Below, piece after piece: positions 45,121-54,139 of a DNA stretch of 64,000 nucleotides. Position 1 is the first letter of the stretch; every line of letters begins with the position of its first letter. The notes below the pieces were generated by a model, which did not search any database, was not told where the DNA came from, and was given only the letters and a program-made list of their open reading frames with translations. Source of the stretch: Vicinamibacterales bacterium. GTDB taxonomy: Bacteria > Acidobacteriota > Vicinamibacteria > Vicinamibacterales > UBA2999. Location: contig JAUXWO010000092.1 in NCBI GenBank assembly GCA_030680175.1, positions 29,039-93,038 of the forward strand, given 5' to 3'. A program made the position numbers and the translations under genes.

Positions 45121-46047
45121 GTGAGCACCAGATTCATCCGCGGTGGTCGTGGCGCGGCGGCGGTGGCCGCCGCCATTCTCGTGGCGCTGGCCGGCGGCCG
45201 CGTCGATGCGGAGCAGGCGAAGTTGAAGGTGCACATCTCCGTGGACATGGAGGGCGTGGCCGGCGCCGTGACCGGCAGCCAGCTTGGACCATCCGGCTTC
45301 GAGTACGGCCGGTTCCGTGAGTTCATGACACGCGAGGCCCTGGCCGCGGTGGCCGCCGCGCGGGAGATGGGCGCCACGGACATCGTCGTGGCCGACGCGC
45401 ACGGCAATGGCGAGAACCTCCTCATCGATCAGTTCCCGGCCGACGTCCGGATCGTCCGCTCCTGGCCGCGGCCCCTCGGGATGCAGGGCGGCCTCGACGA
45501 GACGTTCGACGCGGCGATCCTGATCGGATATCACGCCTCGACGAACAACACCGCGGGGGTCCGCGCGCATACCTTCTCGAGCGCGACGCTGACGCGCGTG
45601 GCGCTCAACGGGGTCGAGATGACGGAAGGATCGTGGGGCGCCGCCATCGCGGGCCACTTCGACGTGCCCGTCGTGATGATCTCCGGCGACGATGCGGCGA
45701 TTGCCGAGGTGCGGAAGGTCGTGGGGCCGATCGAAGGTGCGGAGACGAAGCGCACGCTCGGCTTCCACTCCGCGATCACCATCACCCCGGAGGCGTCGTA
45801 TGCGCTCATTGCCGAGCGGGTGCGCGCGGGCCTGAAGCGCCGCACGGAGCTGAAGCCCTACAAGGTGGAGGGCCCGGTCACGGTGGATGTGAGCTTCAAG
45901 CACTACCAGCCGGCGGAGCTGCTGGCGTACCTGCCGATGTTCGAGCGGACCGATGCGCACTCGGTCCGCTTTCGTGCGCGCGACATGGTGGAAGCGTCGG
46001 ACGTGATGACGTTCATCGGCCGCTACCGGCCCGACATCGAGCCGTAG
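45121..46047 (+). CDS. DppA-type D-aminopeptidase (M55 family), exported
   Basis: 308 residues from GTG 45121; GAGAGGGGG lies just upstream. Signal peptide AAAVAAAILVALAGGRVDA. M55 zinc ligands are visible in order: ISVDMEGVAGAV (Asp, Glu), VVADAHGNGENLL (His), AILIGYHASTNNT (His) and NGVEMTEGSWGAA (Glu). M55 enzymes form decamers that remove N-terminal D-residues, for example from D-Ala-D-Ala peptides of cell-wall origin. Export here suggests periplasmic use. It converges on a cysteine-synthase-like gene with a gap of 6 bp. Confidence 0.92.
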   Translation: MSTRFIRGGRGAAAVAAAILVALAGGRVDAEQAKLKVHISVDMEGVAGAVTGSQLGPSGFEYGRFREFMTREALAAVAAAREMGATDIVVADAHGNGENLLIDQFPADVRIVRSWPRPLGMQGGLDETFDAAILIGYHASTNNTAGVRAHTFSSATLTRVALNGVEMTEGSWGAAIAGHFDVPVVMISGDDAAIAEVRKVVGPIEGAETKRTLGFHSAITITPEASYALIAERVRAGLKRRTELKPYKVEGPVTVDVSFKHYQPAELLAYLPMFERTDAHSVRFRARDMVEASDVMTFIGRYRPDIEP

Positions 46048-46053
46048 GCGCGG

Positions 46054-47127
46054 CTACCGCCCCGCGCCGCCGGGGCGATCGACGCACATCGCGCAGACGC
46101 GCTGCAGGGCCCGGAACCCGAGCACCTCCACCTGCGGCGCGAGGTAGCCGTCACGGACGGGCTCGGGGCGGAGCAGATCCGTGCTCAGGTACTTCTTGTT
46201 GCTGTCCGGGAAGACCGTGGCCACCACGGCGTCCGGGCCGAGGCTGTTCTGGGCCATGAGGGCGGCGATGAAGTTGGCGCCCGACGAGATCCCGACCGCC
46301 AGCCCACGCTGCGCGAGCGCCTGGGCCATGAGGATCGCGTCGCCGTCGTGGACCTGGAGGACCGGGTCCAGTTCCGCAAGGTGGACAATGGGCGGGACGA
46401 ACTCGTCGGAGACCCCCTGGATGCGGTGATGCCCCACCTTGTGCCCGGTCGAGAGGGTCGGCGATTCCGCCGGCTCCACCGGGTGGACGCGGATCGCCGG
46501 GTGCCGCGCCTTGAGGGCGCGCGCCGCGCCCATCACCGTCCCGCCCGTGCCCACCCCGGCCACGAACGCCTCGGGCCGCACGCCCGCCTCGGCGAGCTGC
46601 ATCCAGATCTCCGGCCCGGTCGTCGTGGCATGCGCGCGCACGTTGGCCTCGTTCGAGAACTGGCGCGGCAGGAACACGCGCGCGTCGCGCCCGGCCATCT
46701 CCTCGGCGCGCCTGATGCTGCCGAGGAACCCGCCGTCATCACGGCTCACGAGGACGATCGACGCGCCGAAGCTGGCGATGAGCGAGATGCGCTCGGTGCT
46801 CATCCAGTCGGGCATGAAGATCGTGACGGGGTGGCCGAGTGCGCGCCCGAGTGCCGAGAACGAGATGCCCGTGTTGCCGCTCGTGGCCTCGGCGATGGGA
46901 TCCCCGGGCTGGATGTGGCCGTGCAGGTACGCCTGTTCGAGCACGAACAGGGCCATGCGGTCCTTGATGCTGCCCGTCAGGTTCAGCGATTCGATCTTCG
47001 CGTAGACGGTGCGCGGCTCACCGCGGTAGCGGACATCCACGGCCAGCAGCGGCGTGTTGCCCACGAGGCGGTGCAGCCCGCGGAAGCGGGCGGAAAGGGC
47101 GGGGTCGAGCGCAGCAACGTCCGGCAT
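46054..47127 (-). CDS. Cysteine synthase / cystathionine beta-synthase family PLP enzyme
   Basis: 357 residues. Fold-type II PLP enzyme: [21 protein letters not shown] (Schiff-base Lys), [35 protein letters not shown] (phosphate cup) and [15 protein letters not shown]. The C-terminal extension after the core carries a Cys pair ([10 protein letters not shown]), unusual for CysK and possibly metal- or redox-related. It should make cysteine or a related beta-substituted amino acid from an activated serine. No cysE or sulfur assimilation gene is close. Confidence 0.9.
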   Translation of the reverse strand: MPDVAALDPALSARFRGLHRLVGNTPLLAVDVRYRGEPRTVYAKIESLNLTGSIKDRMALFVLEQAYLHGHIQPGDPIAEATSGNTGISFSALGRALGHPVTIFMPDWMSTERISLIASFGASIVLVSRDDGGFLGSIRRAEEMAGRDARVFLPRQFSNEANVRAHATTTGPEIWMQLAEAGVRPEAFVAGVGTGGTVMGAARALKARHPAIRVHPVEPAESPTLSTGHKVGHHRIQGVSDEFVPPIVHLAELDPVLQVHDGDAILMAQALAQRGLAVGISSGANFIAALMAQNSLGPDAVVATVFPDSNKKYLSTDLLRPEPVRDGYLAPQVEVLGFRALQRVCAMCVDRPGGAGR

Positions 47128-47278
47128 GGGTCACCTCGGCCGGGGACGGGCGGGGGGAAATGCGAAAAATAGAAAGGAAAACGAAATGCAAAATGCAGAA
47201 GCGAAAAGAGGCGAAACGCGAATCGCGAAACGCGAACTGGCCGAAGGCCCACCACCAGTGTAGCCCAGCGGGCGTGCC
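47128..47278. other. Purine-rich filler upstream of the cysteine-synthase-like gene
   Basis: No gene. 47160-47235 is degenerate AAATGCAAAATGCAGAAG-type sequence with GAAACGCGAA repeats, far richer in A than its surroundings and like 18111-18180 and 21664-21770. The promoter of the leftward gene must lie here or before it. Confidence 0.5.
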
Positions 47279-48334
47279 CTATGTCGCCAGCCGCGGACCG
47301 AACGCGCGGACGAAGCGATCGGTGAAGAGCGCCGGTGCGCCGCCGGTATGCAGGAAGACGACCGTGTCCGATGGGTCGAGCGTGCCCGCGCGCACGTGGC
47401 CGACGAGCGCGGCGAAGGCCTTGGCCGTGTACGTCGGATCCAGCAGGATGGCTTCGGTGCGCGCCAGCAGCGCGATGGCCTCGAGCGCCGCCTCGGTCGG
47501 GATGCCGTAGCCCTCGCCGATGAACCCCTGGTCGGTGAAGAGATCCTCCCGCGTCAGGCGGTCGGGGACGCCGAGCCGCTCGGCGGCATCGTTCGCGATA
47601 CGGCGCGCGCGCTCGACCTTCTCGGGCTCGCCGGCACTCACCGCGACGCCGTACAGGGCGTAGGGAGCGCCGGTGAGTCTGGCGCCGAGGGCGAGCCCGG
47701 CCTGCGTCCCACGCGAGCCGCTCGCGTAGTACAGACGCGACGGCCTGACGTCCATCGCCGCCAATCGCTCGACGAGCTCGAGCGTGCCGGCCACGTAGCC
47801 CAGCGTGCCGATGCCCGACGACCCACCCACCGGGATGACGTATGCCTGCCGCCCCGCGGCGCGCTCCGCGTCGACCACCCGCGCGACCACCGCCTCATCG
47901 TCGCCGACGGCGAGCATCGCGTCGGTGGCCTGGACGTAGTGCACCGTCGCGCCGAACAGACGGTCGAGCAGGAGGTTGCCTTCCGGCGCGGGATCGGCTG
48001 ACGGCGTCGTCAGCACGAGGACCGAGCGCAGGCCCGCCATGCAGGCGGCCGCCGCGGTCATGCGTGCGTGATTCGATTGCGTGGCGCCGGTGGTGACCAG
48101 CGTCGTCGCGCCCTGGGCGAGCGCGTCGGCGACGAGGAACTCGAGCTTCCGTGCCTTGTTGCCGCCGAGGCCGAGCGCGGTCAGGTCGTCGCGCTTGATC
48201 AGGATGCGCGGACACACCGTGGGGCCGCCGAGCGCGTCGCGCAGGCGCGTGGCGTCGTGCAGCGGCGTGGGGAGCGCCGCGAGACGGACGCGGGGCTGGG
48301 CGGCGATGGCGGCGGCGAGGGCGGCGAGGGGCAC
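47279..48334 (-). CDS. D-cysteine desulfhydrase / ACC-deaminase family PLP enzyme
   Basis: 351 residues from GTG 48334. Fold-type II: LPTPLHDATRLRD, ILIKRDDLTALGLGGNKARK (Schiff-base Lys), TTGATQSNHARMTAAAACMA and VIPVGGSSGIGTLGYVAGTL, with EGYGIPTEAALEAI and FLHTGGAPALF near the end. The family splits D-cysteine to pyruvate, H2S and ammonia, or deaminates ACC or L-selenocysteine. Together with the D-aminopeptidase and a GntP permease next to it, D-amino-acid scavenging is likely. Confidence 0.88.
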   Translation of the reverse strand: MPLAALAAAIAAQPRVRLAALPTPLHDATRLRDALGGPTVCPRILIKRDDLTALGLGGNKARKLEFLVADALAQGATTLVTTGATQSNHARMTAAAACMAGLRSVLVLTTPSADPAPEGNLLLDRLFGATVHYVQATDAMLAVGDDEAVVARVVDAERAAGRQAYVIPVGGSSGIGTLGYVAGTLELVERLAAMDVRPSRLYYASGSRGTQAGLALGARLTGAPYALYGVAVSAGEPEKVERARRIANDAAERLGVPDRLTREDLFTDQGFIGEGYGIPTEAALEAIALLARTEAILLDPTYTAKAFAALVGHVRAGTLDPSDTVVFLHTGGAPALFTDRFVRAFGPRLAT

Positions 48335-48418
48335 GAGCCGGATTATCCCTCATCGTCCGGACACCGCGGTGCGTTTCCCTCTTGCACTCGCGTCGTCAGT
48401 GCGCCATGCTCCGGCGCG

Positions 48419-49804
48419 ATGATTGGCGTCCTCGGCATCTTCGTCTCCCTGGCCCTCCTGATGTACCTGGCGTATCGCGGGATCAGCGTGCTGATCCTGG
48501 CGCCGCTGCTGTCGCTCGGCGCCGTGCTCGCCGGGGGCGACCCGCGCGTGCTGGCGGCCTTCACGCAGATCTACATGGTCAGCCTCGGGGGCTTCGTCGC
48601 GAAGTACTTCCCGCTGTTCCTGCTCGGGGCGGTCTTTGGCCGGCTGATGAGCGACTCCGGATCGGCGTCGAGTATCTCGAGGTGGATCATCCGGGGCCTC
48701 GGCCCGAAGCAGGCCCCGCTGGCCCTCGTGCTGGCGTGCGCCATCCTCACGTTCGGCGGCGTCTCCGTCTTCGTCGTGGTGTTCGCCGCGTACCCGGTGG
48801 CGGTCGAACTCTTCAGGAACTCCGGCACGCCGAAGCGCCTCATCCCCGCCGCGATTCTGCTGGGCGGCGCGACGTTCACGCTGAGCGGCCTGCCCGGCAC
48901 CCCGTCGATCCAGAACGCGATGCCGATGCCCTACTTCGGCACGGACACCTTCGCCGCGCCCGGCGTGGGGACGATCGGGGGCCTCGTGATGTTCGCGTGG
49001 GGCGCCCTGTGGCTGAGCCGCCGCGCGCGCTGGGCGGCCGAGGCCGGCGAAGGCTACGGTGACCACCCGCACGATGCGCTCGATGCCACGCCGAGCCCGC
49101 ACGAGCCGCCCGTCCTCGTCGCCCTCGTGCCGCTCGTGACGGTGCTGGCGGTCAACCTCGTGACGACCTGGTGGGTCATCCCGGCGATGGACCTCGCGTA
49201 TCTGAGCGAGGCGAAGTACGGCGCCGTCGGTGTCAACGACGTCCGCGGCATCTGGGCGCTCGTCGCGTCGCTCTCGGTCGCCATCGCCACCGCCGTCGTG
49301 CTGCACTGGCCGCGCTGGCGCGACCTGAAGGGCTCGGTGAATCAGGGCACCTTCAGCTCGATGCTGCCGATCTTCAACACGGCCTCGGAGATCGGCTACG
49401 GCGCCGTGATCGCGTCGCTGGCCGCCTTCACGGCCGTACAGGTGGCCATCGCGGGCGTCTCGTCGAACGTGCTCGTGTCGGAGGCCATCTCGGTGAACAT
49501 CATGGCCGGGATCACCGGATCCGCCGCCGGCGGACTCGGGCTCGCGCTCGGGATGCTGGGGCAGGCGTATGCGGAGATGGGCGCGGCCGCGGGCATCAAC
49601 CCCGAACTGCTGCATCGCGTCGCCGCCATCTCCGCGGGCGGGCTCGACTCGCTGCCGCACAACGGCGCGGTCATCACCCTGCTCGGCATCTGCCGGCTGA
49701 CGCACCGCGAGTCCTACTTCGACATCTTCATGGTGTCGGTGGTGGGTCCGCTCATCGCCCTGGCCGCCGTGCTCGCCGTCGGCACCACGTTCGGCTCGTT
49801 CTGA
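48419..49804 (+). CDS. GntP-family permease
   Basis: 461 residues from ATG 48419, with about 12 membrane helices: GIFVSLALLMYLAYRGISVL, SLGGFVAKYFPLFLLGAVFG, ALVLACAILTFGGVSVFVVV, GLPGTPSIQNAMPMPYFGT and GLGLALGMLGQAYAEMGAAA with SAGGLDSLPHNGAVI. These match the gluconate / D-beta-hydroxybutyrate permease group, which takes up small hydroxy or amino acids in symport with H+. It diverges from the D-cysteine-desulfhydrase-like gene across 84 bp, so D-serine-like substrates are conceivable. Confidence 0.9.
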   Translation: MIGVLGIFVSLALLMYLAYRGISVLILAPLLSLGAVLAGGDPRVLAAFTQIYMVSLGGFVAKYFPLFLLGAVFGRLMSDSGSASSISRWIIRGLGPKQAPLALVLACAILTFGGVSVFVVVFAAYPVAVELFRNSGTPKRLIPAAILLGGATFTLSGLPGTPSIQNAMPMPYFGTDTFAAPGVGTIGGLVMFAWGALWLSRRARWAAEAGEGYGDHPHDALDATPSPHEPPVLVALVPLVTVLAVNLVTTWWVIPAMDLAYLSEAKYGAVGVNDVRGIWALVASLSVAIATAVVLHWPRWRDLKGSVNQGTFSSMLPIFNTASEIGYGAVIASLAAFTAVQVAIAGVSSNVLVSEAISVNIMAGITGSAAGGLGLALGMLGQAYAEMGAAAGINPELLHRVAAISAGGLDSLPHNGAVITLLGICRLTHRESYFDIFMVSVVGPLIALAAVLAVGTTFGSF

Positions 49805-49830
49805 GCGGGGGAGACGCGGCGCGAGGCGGG

Positions 49831-50721
49831 ATGGATCAGGAGCAGGCGGCGCGGTGGTTCAAGGAGGCGGGCGCGGAGCGGTGGCAGGTGCCGCTGCCGC
49901 TCTTCGCCGAGGCGCTGGCGCGGAGCGTCGCCAAGGCGTTCGCCGGCCGCACGCCGTCCGCGGAGGAGCGCGATCGCTACTGCGCGTCCCTGCATCTTGC
50001 CGACCTCGCACTGGCGTGTGCGTGCGCGCTTGGCCACGACACGGCGTGGGACCACTTTGTCACCGAGTACCGCCCGGCGCTGTACCGCGGCGCGGATGCG
50101 CTCGAGCCCGGCGGCGGCGCGCGCGAGGTGGCCGATGCGATCTATGCCGAGCTGTACGGGCTGAAGGACGGCGGCGGCACGCGGCCGTCGCTCTTTCGCT
50201 ACTTCCACGGGCGCAGCAGCCTGGCCACCTGGTTGCGCGCGCTCGTCTCGCAGCGCTACGTCGATCACGTGCGTGCCCGTCGGCGGCTCGCGCCGTTGCC
50301 GGAAGAGACATCCCCGGCGGCGTTGCCCGCGCCGGACGCGGCGCCCGACCCCGATCGCCCGCGGTACGCGGCCGCACTGCGCACGGCCCTCAGCCTCGCC
50401 ATCGCGGCGCTCGCGCCTCGGGACCGGCTGCGGCTGGGCTGCTACTATGCGCAGGAGATGACGCTGGCGCGGATCGGCCAGCTCACCGGCGAGCACGAGG
50501 CCACGGTGTCGCGCCACCTGGCGCGCACCCGCCGGGCCGTCCGTGACGCGGTCGAGCGGTCGCTGCAGGCGGACCACGGCTTCGGCGCACGTGAGATCAC
50601 CGAGTGCTTCGCGAGCGTCGCCGCCGATGCCGGGCCGCTGAACCTGCTGGAGTGGCTCGGCCCGGGCGCGGCCGGCAAGAATCCGCCCGGCGATCGTTCT
50701 ACCAGTGGGGGACCCTCGTGA
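49831..50721 (+). CDS. Sigma-70-like (ECF-type) RNA polymerase sigma factor
   Basis: 296 residues from ATG 49831, preceded by GAGGCGGG. An N-terminal helical extension of about 60 residues is followed by region-2-like sequence (FVTEYRPALYRGADAL, SLATWLRALVSQRYVDHVRA) and a region 4 HTH (LAPRDRLRLGCYYAQEMTLA, RIGQLTGEHEATVSRHLART). A C-terminal tail continues after region 4. Its GTG-linked overlap with a zinc-finger anti-sigma gene shows a sigma/anti-sigma pair. It is longer and more divergent than ordinary ECF factors. Confidence 0.85.
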   Translation: MDQEQAARWFKEAGAERWQVPLPLFAEALARSVAKAFAGRTPSAEERDRYCASLHLADLALACACALGHDTAWDHFVTEYRPALYRGADALEPGGGAREVADAIYAELYGLKDGGGTRPSLFRYFHGRSSLATWLRALVSQRYVDHVRARRRLAPLPEETSPAALPAPDAAPDPDRPRYAAALRTALSLAIAALAPRDRLRLGCYYAQEMTLARIGQLTGEHEATVSRHLARTRRAVRDAVERSLQADHGFGAREITECFASVAADAGPLNLLEWLGPGAAGKNPPGDRSTSGGPS

Positions 50722-51707
50722 ACGCCGAGTCCGATCGCGAACGGACGCTCGACCTGGCGCTGAAGCAGGCGTTCGGGGCGGAGTCCGATCCGCAGGGTCA
50801 CGACGGCTGTCTGGATGCCGAGACGCTGGCGGCGTGGACCGACGGCGGACTGGATGAGGCCGGCGTCGCACTGGCCGAGGCCCACGTCTCGAACTGCGCG
50901 CGCTGCCAGGCGCTCGTGGGCGCCATGTCGCGGACGATGCCCGTGGCGCCCGTGACGGCCGGTGGCCGGATGTCGGCGTGGCGCTGGTGGTTGGCGCCGC
51001 TCGCCGTCGGCGCCGCGGCGGCGACGATCTGGGTCGTCGTGCCCGACGACCAGTACGTCGCGCCCCCGGTCGCGTCCGTCAGCGAGGTCGCGCAGGCGTC
51101 ACCCGAGGACGTCGTCGGTCGCGACGAACCGGAGGCGCGCTTCTCCGCACCGCCGCCCGCGGCGATGCCGCGCGGTCCCGTCGCCGACGAGGCCCCGAAG
51201 GCGGCGGCCGCGGAGGTCCAGGCGCCGGCCGCGCCAGAGGCCGCCGAAGACACCGCGGCTGCCGCACTGGCCGGGCGATCCCGCGCGCAGACGGCCGAGG
51301 CGCCGATGACGATGGCCGCCCCGGCACCCTCGATGGCGCGGCCGCAGGCGGCCGTGGTGGCCCCGGAGATCGTCTCGCCCGATCCCGCCATCCGTTGGCG
51401 CATCGGGGTGGGCGGCGTCGTGGACCACTCAGCGGATGGCGGCGGCTCGTGGGAGCGCCTGTCGCTCGGCGAGGGCGTGGTCACCGGCGGCGTCGCGCCC
51501 GCGCCCGCGGTCTGCTGGCTCGTGGGCCGCGGCGGACTCGTGCTGGTCACCGTCGACGGGCGGGCCTTCGCACGCACCATCCCGCCCGTGGCCGTTGACC
51601 TCGCCGGCGTCGAGGCCTCCGACGCCCTCAACGCCATCGTCACCACCGTGGACGGCCGCCGCTTCCGCACCGACGATGGCGGCCGGTCATGGCGCCAGGC
51701 ACCGTAG
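50718..51707 (+). CDS. Membrane anti-sigma factor with zinc finger and exported BNR-like domain
   Basis: 329 residues from GTG 50718, overlapping the sigma stop by 4 bp (GTGA). The cytoplasmic part has the ZAS motif HVSNCARC (HxxxCxxC), then a membrane helix (WWLAPLAVGAAAATIWVVV). A long Ala/Pro/Glu-rich linker leads to a C-terminal YCF48/BNR-like repeat domain (IRWRIGVGGVVDHSADGGGS, VCWLVGRGGLVLVTVDG, RFRTDDGGRSWRQAP). The likely role is sequestration of the neighbouring sigma factor until an extracytoplasmic cue acts on the sensor domain. The fusion to a beta-propeller-type repeat is unusual. Confidence 0.87.
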   Translation: MNAESDRERTLDLALKQAFGAESDPQGHDGCLDAETLAAWTDGGLDEAGVALAEAHVSNCARCQALVGAMSRTMPVAPVTAGGRMSAWRWWLAPLAVGAAAATIWVVVPDDQYVAPPVASVSEVAQASPEDVVGRDEPEARFSAPPPAAMPRGPVADEAPKAAAAEVQAPAAPEAAEDTAAAALAGRSRAQTAEAPMTMAAPAPSMARPQAAVVAPEIVSPDPAIRWRIGVGGVVDHSADGGGSWERLSLGEGVVTGGVAPAPAVCWLVGRGGLVLVTVDGRAFARTIPPVAVDLAGVEASDALNAIVTTVDGRRFRTDDGGRSWRQAP

Positions 51708-51794
51708 TCCGGCTGCGCCTGCAAGAAATCCCGCCGTCCCCGTTCCAAGGGAAAGGGCCACTGCCGGCCCGGCACTCTCAAAGGAGCGGATCCC

Positions 51795-53258
51795 ATGTCT
51801 GCACGCCCATGGCTCGCCACGCTGCTGCTCGTCGTCGGGGTCATGCTGCTCAGGCCCGACCCACCGTCGTCGGCGGCCGCGCCCGATGTCACCCAGCAGG
51901 TGACCACCACACTCGACGACCAGACGGAGCTGTCGGTCACCGTCTACAACTCGGACATCGCCCTCGTGCGGGATGTACGTGCGCTGCGGCTGGCGGGCGG
52001 CGTGGGCCACCTGCAGTTCATGGACATCGCGGCGACCGTGAATCCGGCGACGGTGCACTTCCGGTCGCTGACGGAGCCGTCGCGCGTGCGCGTGCTGGAG
52101 CAGAACTACGAGTACGACCTGCTCGAGCCGGACAAGCTGCTGCGCAAGTACGTGGGGCGCGAGGTGACGCTGGTGCGGAACCGCCAGGAGGGCGGCACGA
52201 CGAGGCAGGAGGAGGTGAAGGCGACCCTGCTCAGCTACAACGCCGCGCCGGTGTGGAAGATCGGTGACGAGATCGTCACGGGGATGGGCGCCGACCACAT
52301 CCGGTTTCCGGAGCTGCCCGACAGCCTGTATTCACGGCCGACGCTGATCTGGACCGTGCAGAACGACGGCGCCGCGGCGCACCGTGTGGAGGCTTCGTAT
52401 CTGGCCGGCAAGCTGGCCTGGAACGCCGACTACGTGCTGACGGTGGCGCGCGACGACACGCGTGCCGGCCTCAATGGGTGGGTGACGATCACCAACGGCA
52501 GCGGCACGGCGTTCCGCAACGCGCGGCTGCAGCTCGTGGCGGGCGACCTGAACCGCGTGCGCCAGCAGCTCGGCAGGCAGCAGGATGTCTCGTACCGCGC
52601 GGCGCCGGCCGTCGCCGAAGCGCAGATGACCGAGGAGGCGTTTGCCGAGTATCACCTCTACACGCTCGGCCGGAAGACGACGATCAACAACAACCAGACC
52701 AAGCAGGTCAGCCTGCTCGAGAGCGCGGGGGTACCCGTCGTGAAGCGGTACGTGGTGCACGGACAGAGCCACTACTACCACAACGCCCAGCACCCGGGTG
52801 CGCCGATCCGCGACCTCGTGCAGGTGTTCTACCAGTTCAAGAACGAGAAGACGGGCGGTCTCGGTGTGCCGATGCCCGCCGGCATCGTCCGTGTCTACCA
52901 GGAGGACTCGACGGGCGGTGTGCAGTTCGTGGGCGAAGACCGGATTACGCACACGCCGAAGGACGAGACACTGAACCTGAAGATCGGGAATGCGTTCGAC
53001 GTGGTGTGCGAGCGCAACCAGACCGACTTCGAGAAGGTGGCTGGCAACGTCTACGAGTTCGAGTACGAGATCACGCTCCGCAACCACAAGGCGACGGCCG
53101 TGCAGGTGGAGGTGAACGAGCCGATTGGCGGCACGTGGCGGATGGTGCGCGCGTCGCACGACTGGACGAAGACGTCGGCCTGGGCCTCGCAGTTCCAGGT
53201 GCCGGTCGCGGCCGGCGGCACGGCCGTCCTCAAGTACCGCGTGCGCGTGACCTACTGA
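51795..53258 (+). CDS. Exported DUF4139 domain protein
   Basis: 487 residues, signal peptide (PWLATLLLVVGVMLLRP). The N-terminal beta domain (LSVTVYNSDIALVRDVRALR, LEQNYEYDLLEPDKLLRKYV) and the DUF4139 body (PTLIWTVQNDGAAAHRVEAS, YLAGKLAWNADYVLTV, GWVTITNGSGTAFRNARLQL, and later NHKATAVQVEVNEPIGGTWR) span the whole chain. Function of the family is unknown; members are periplasmic or surface proteins. It follows the sigma/anti-sigma pair by 87 bp and may be part of its regulon or operon. Confidence 0.88.
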   Translation: MSARPWLATLLLVVGVMLLRPDPPSSAAAPDVTQQVTTTLDDQTELSVTVYNSDIALVRDVRALRLAGGVGHLQFMDIAATVNPATVHFRSLTEPSRVRVLEQNYEYDLLEPDKLLRKYVGREVTLVRNRQEGGTTRQEEVKATLLSYNAAPVWKIGDEIVTGMGADHIRFPELPDSLYSRPTLIWTVQNDGAAAHRVEASYLAGKLAWNADYVLTVARDDTRAGLNGWVTITNGSGTAFRNARLQLVAGDLNRVRQQLGRQQDVSYRAAPAVAEAQMTEEAFAEYHLYTLGRKTTINNNQTKQVSLLESAGVPVVKRYVVHGQSHYYHNAQHPGAPIRDLVQVFYQFKNEKTGGLGVPMPAGIVRVYQEDSTGGVQFVGEDRITHTPKDETLNLKIGNAFDVVCERNQTDFEKVAGNVYEFEYEITLRNHKATAVQVEVNEPIGGTWRMVRASHDWTKTSAWASQFQVPVAAGGTAVLKYRVRVTY

Positions 53259-53287
53259 GCCCAGGCGAGGTGGACGATTGATGCCGG

Positions 53288-53314
53288 GCGGGAGGCGGCG
53301 ACGGCGCCTCCCGC
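53288..53314. terminator. Terminator after the DUF4139 gene
   Basis: Perfect 10-bp stem GCGGGAGGCG / CGCCTCCCGC with a 7-nt loop, 29 bp after the stop codon. No U-tract. Confidence 0.55.
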
Positions 53315-53325
53315 TCCGGACGCGC

Positions 53326-53331
53326 TATGAT
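53326..53331 (+). promoter_or_regulatory. -10 box for the bactofilin gene (TATGAT)
   Basis: TATGAT lies 12 bp after the preceding terminator and 45 bp before ATG 53377. The -35 region falls in the terminator stem and is not recognisable. Confidence 0.4.
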
Positions 53332-53376
53332 GCCCACGACCGGGCCACATGGTGCCGTCCGGTGTGGGGAGCGGAT

Positions 53377-53730
53377 ATGGACGAGAAGCGTGCGGGGACG
53401 GACGAGCGGCGGATGGCGTCGTGGATCGGCAAGCTGATCCTGGTCAAGGGCGACGTCGTCTCCTCGGGAGACCTCGTGATTGACGGCCGCGTGGAGGGGA
53501 CGATCGAACTGGGCGATCACAGCCTGACGATCGGCTCCGGGGCGGCGGTGGTCGCGGACCTGGTCGCCAAGGCCGTGACCATCAGCGGAACCGTGACGGG
53601 CAACGTGCACGGCGCGTCGAAGGTGGAGCTGCGCGCCACGGGATCCGTGGACGGCGACATCACCACCCCGCACTTCGTCATGGAAGAGGGCGCCACGCTC
53701 CGCGGCAAGGTCGACACCGGCCCCCGTTGA
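53377..53730 (+). CDS. Bactofilin-family cytoskeletal protein
   Basis: 117 residues from ATG 53377 (GGGAG upstream). Central DUF583 beta-helix of short repeats: ILVKGDVVSSGDLVIDGRVE, GTIELGDHSLTIGSGAAVVA, KAVTISGTVTGNVHGASKVE and GSVDGDITTPHFVMEEGATL. Bactofilins polymerise without nucleotides into membrane-associated filaments used in cell shape and polarity. Short, charged ends flank the core. It is monocistronic. Confidence 0.92.
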   Translation: MDEKRAGTDERRMASWIGKLILVKGDVVSSGDLVIDGRVEGTIELGDHSLTIGSGAAVVADLVAKAVTISGTVTGNVHGASKVELRATGSVDGDITTPHFVMEEGATLRGKVDTGPR

Positions 53731-53749
53731 CCCCTCACACCGTGAGGGG
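53731..53749. promoter_or_regulatory. Perfect dyad between bactofilin and padR-like genes
   Basis: CCCCTCAC, loop ACC, GTGAGGGG: 8-bp arms directly after the bactofilin stop and 33 bp before the PadR-type start. It can be the bactofilin terminator or a PadR operator; the lack of a U-tract leaves both open. Confidence 0.5.
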
Positions 53750-53781
53750 AACATCGGCCGGGTACTCTCCGTCCAAGCGGG

Positions 53782-54129
53782 ATGGGAGTGCCCGACGTGA
53801 GCCATGCGACCCTCGCCCTGCTGCAGGGCACCGTTGATCTGCTGATCCTGCGCGCCCTGCGCCAGGGCCCCGCCCACGGCTACGCCGTCTCCCGCTGGGT
53901 GCGTGAGCGCACCGACGGCGTCCTCTCGCTGGAGGACGCCGCACTCTACCAGGCCCTGCACCGCCTCGACGCGCGCGGCTGGATCGCCTCCGAGTGGGGG
54001 CTGTCCGAGAACAACCGCCGCGCGAAGTTCTACGCACTCACCCCCACCGGACGGACGCAGCTCCGCGCCGAGGTCTCGGCGTGGCGGCGCTACGCCGATG
54101 CCGTCTTCAAGGTCCTGGAACCCGCATGA
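53782..54129 (+). CDS. PadR-family transcriptional regulator
   Basis: 115 residues. Winged helix typical of PadR-s1: LLQGTVDLLILRALRQGPAH, GYAVSRWVRERTDGVLSLED, AALYQALHRLDARGWIASEW and NRRAKFYALTPTGRTQLRAE. It is followed 10 bp later by an ADOP permease, the standard arrangement in Acidobacteriota, and probably represses it in response to a small hydrophobic ligand. Autoregulation through the dyad at 53731-53749 is possible. Confidence 0.94.
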   Translation: MGVPDVSHATLALLQGTVDLLILRALRQGPAHGYAVSRWVRERTDGVLSLEDAALYQALHRLDARGWIASEWGLSENNRRAKFYALTPTGRTQLRAEVSAWRRYADAVFKVLEPA

Positions 54130-54139
54130 GGTGCCGCCG

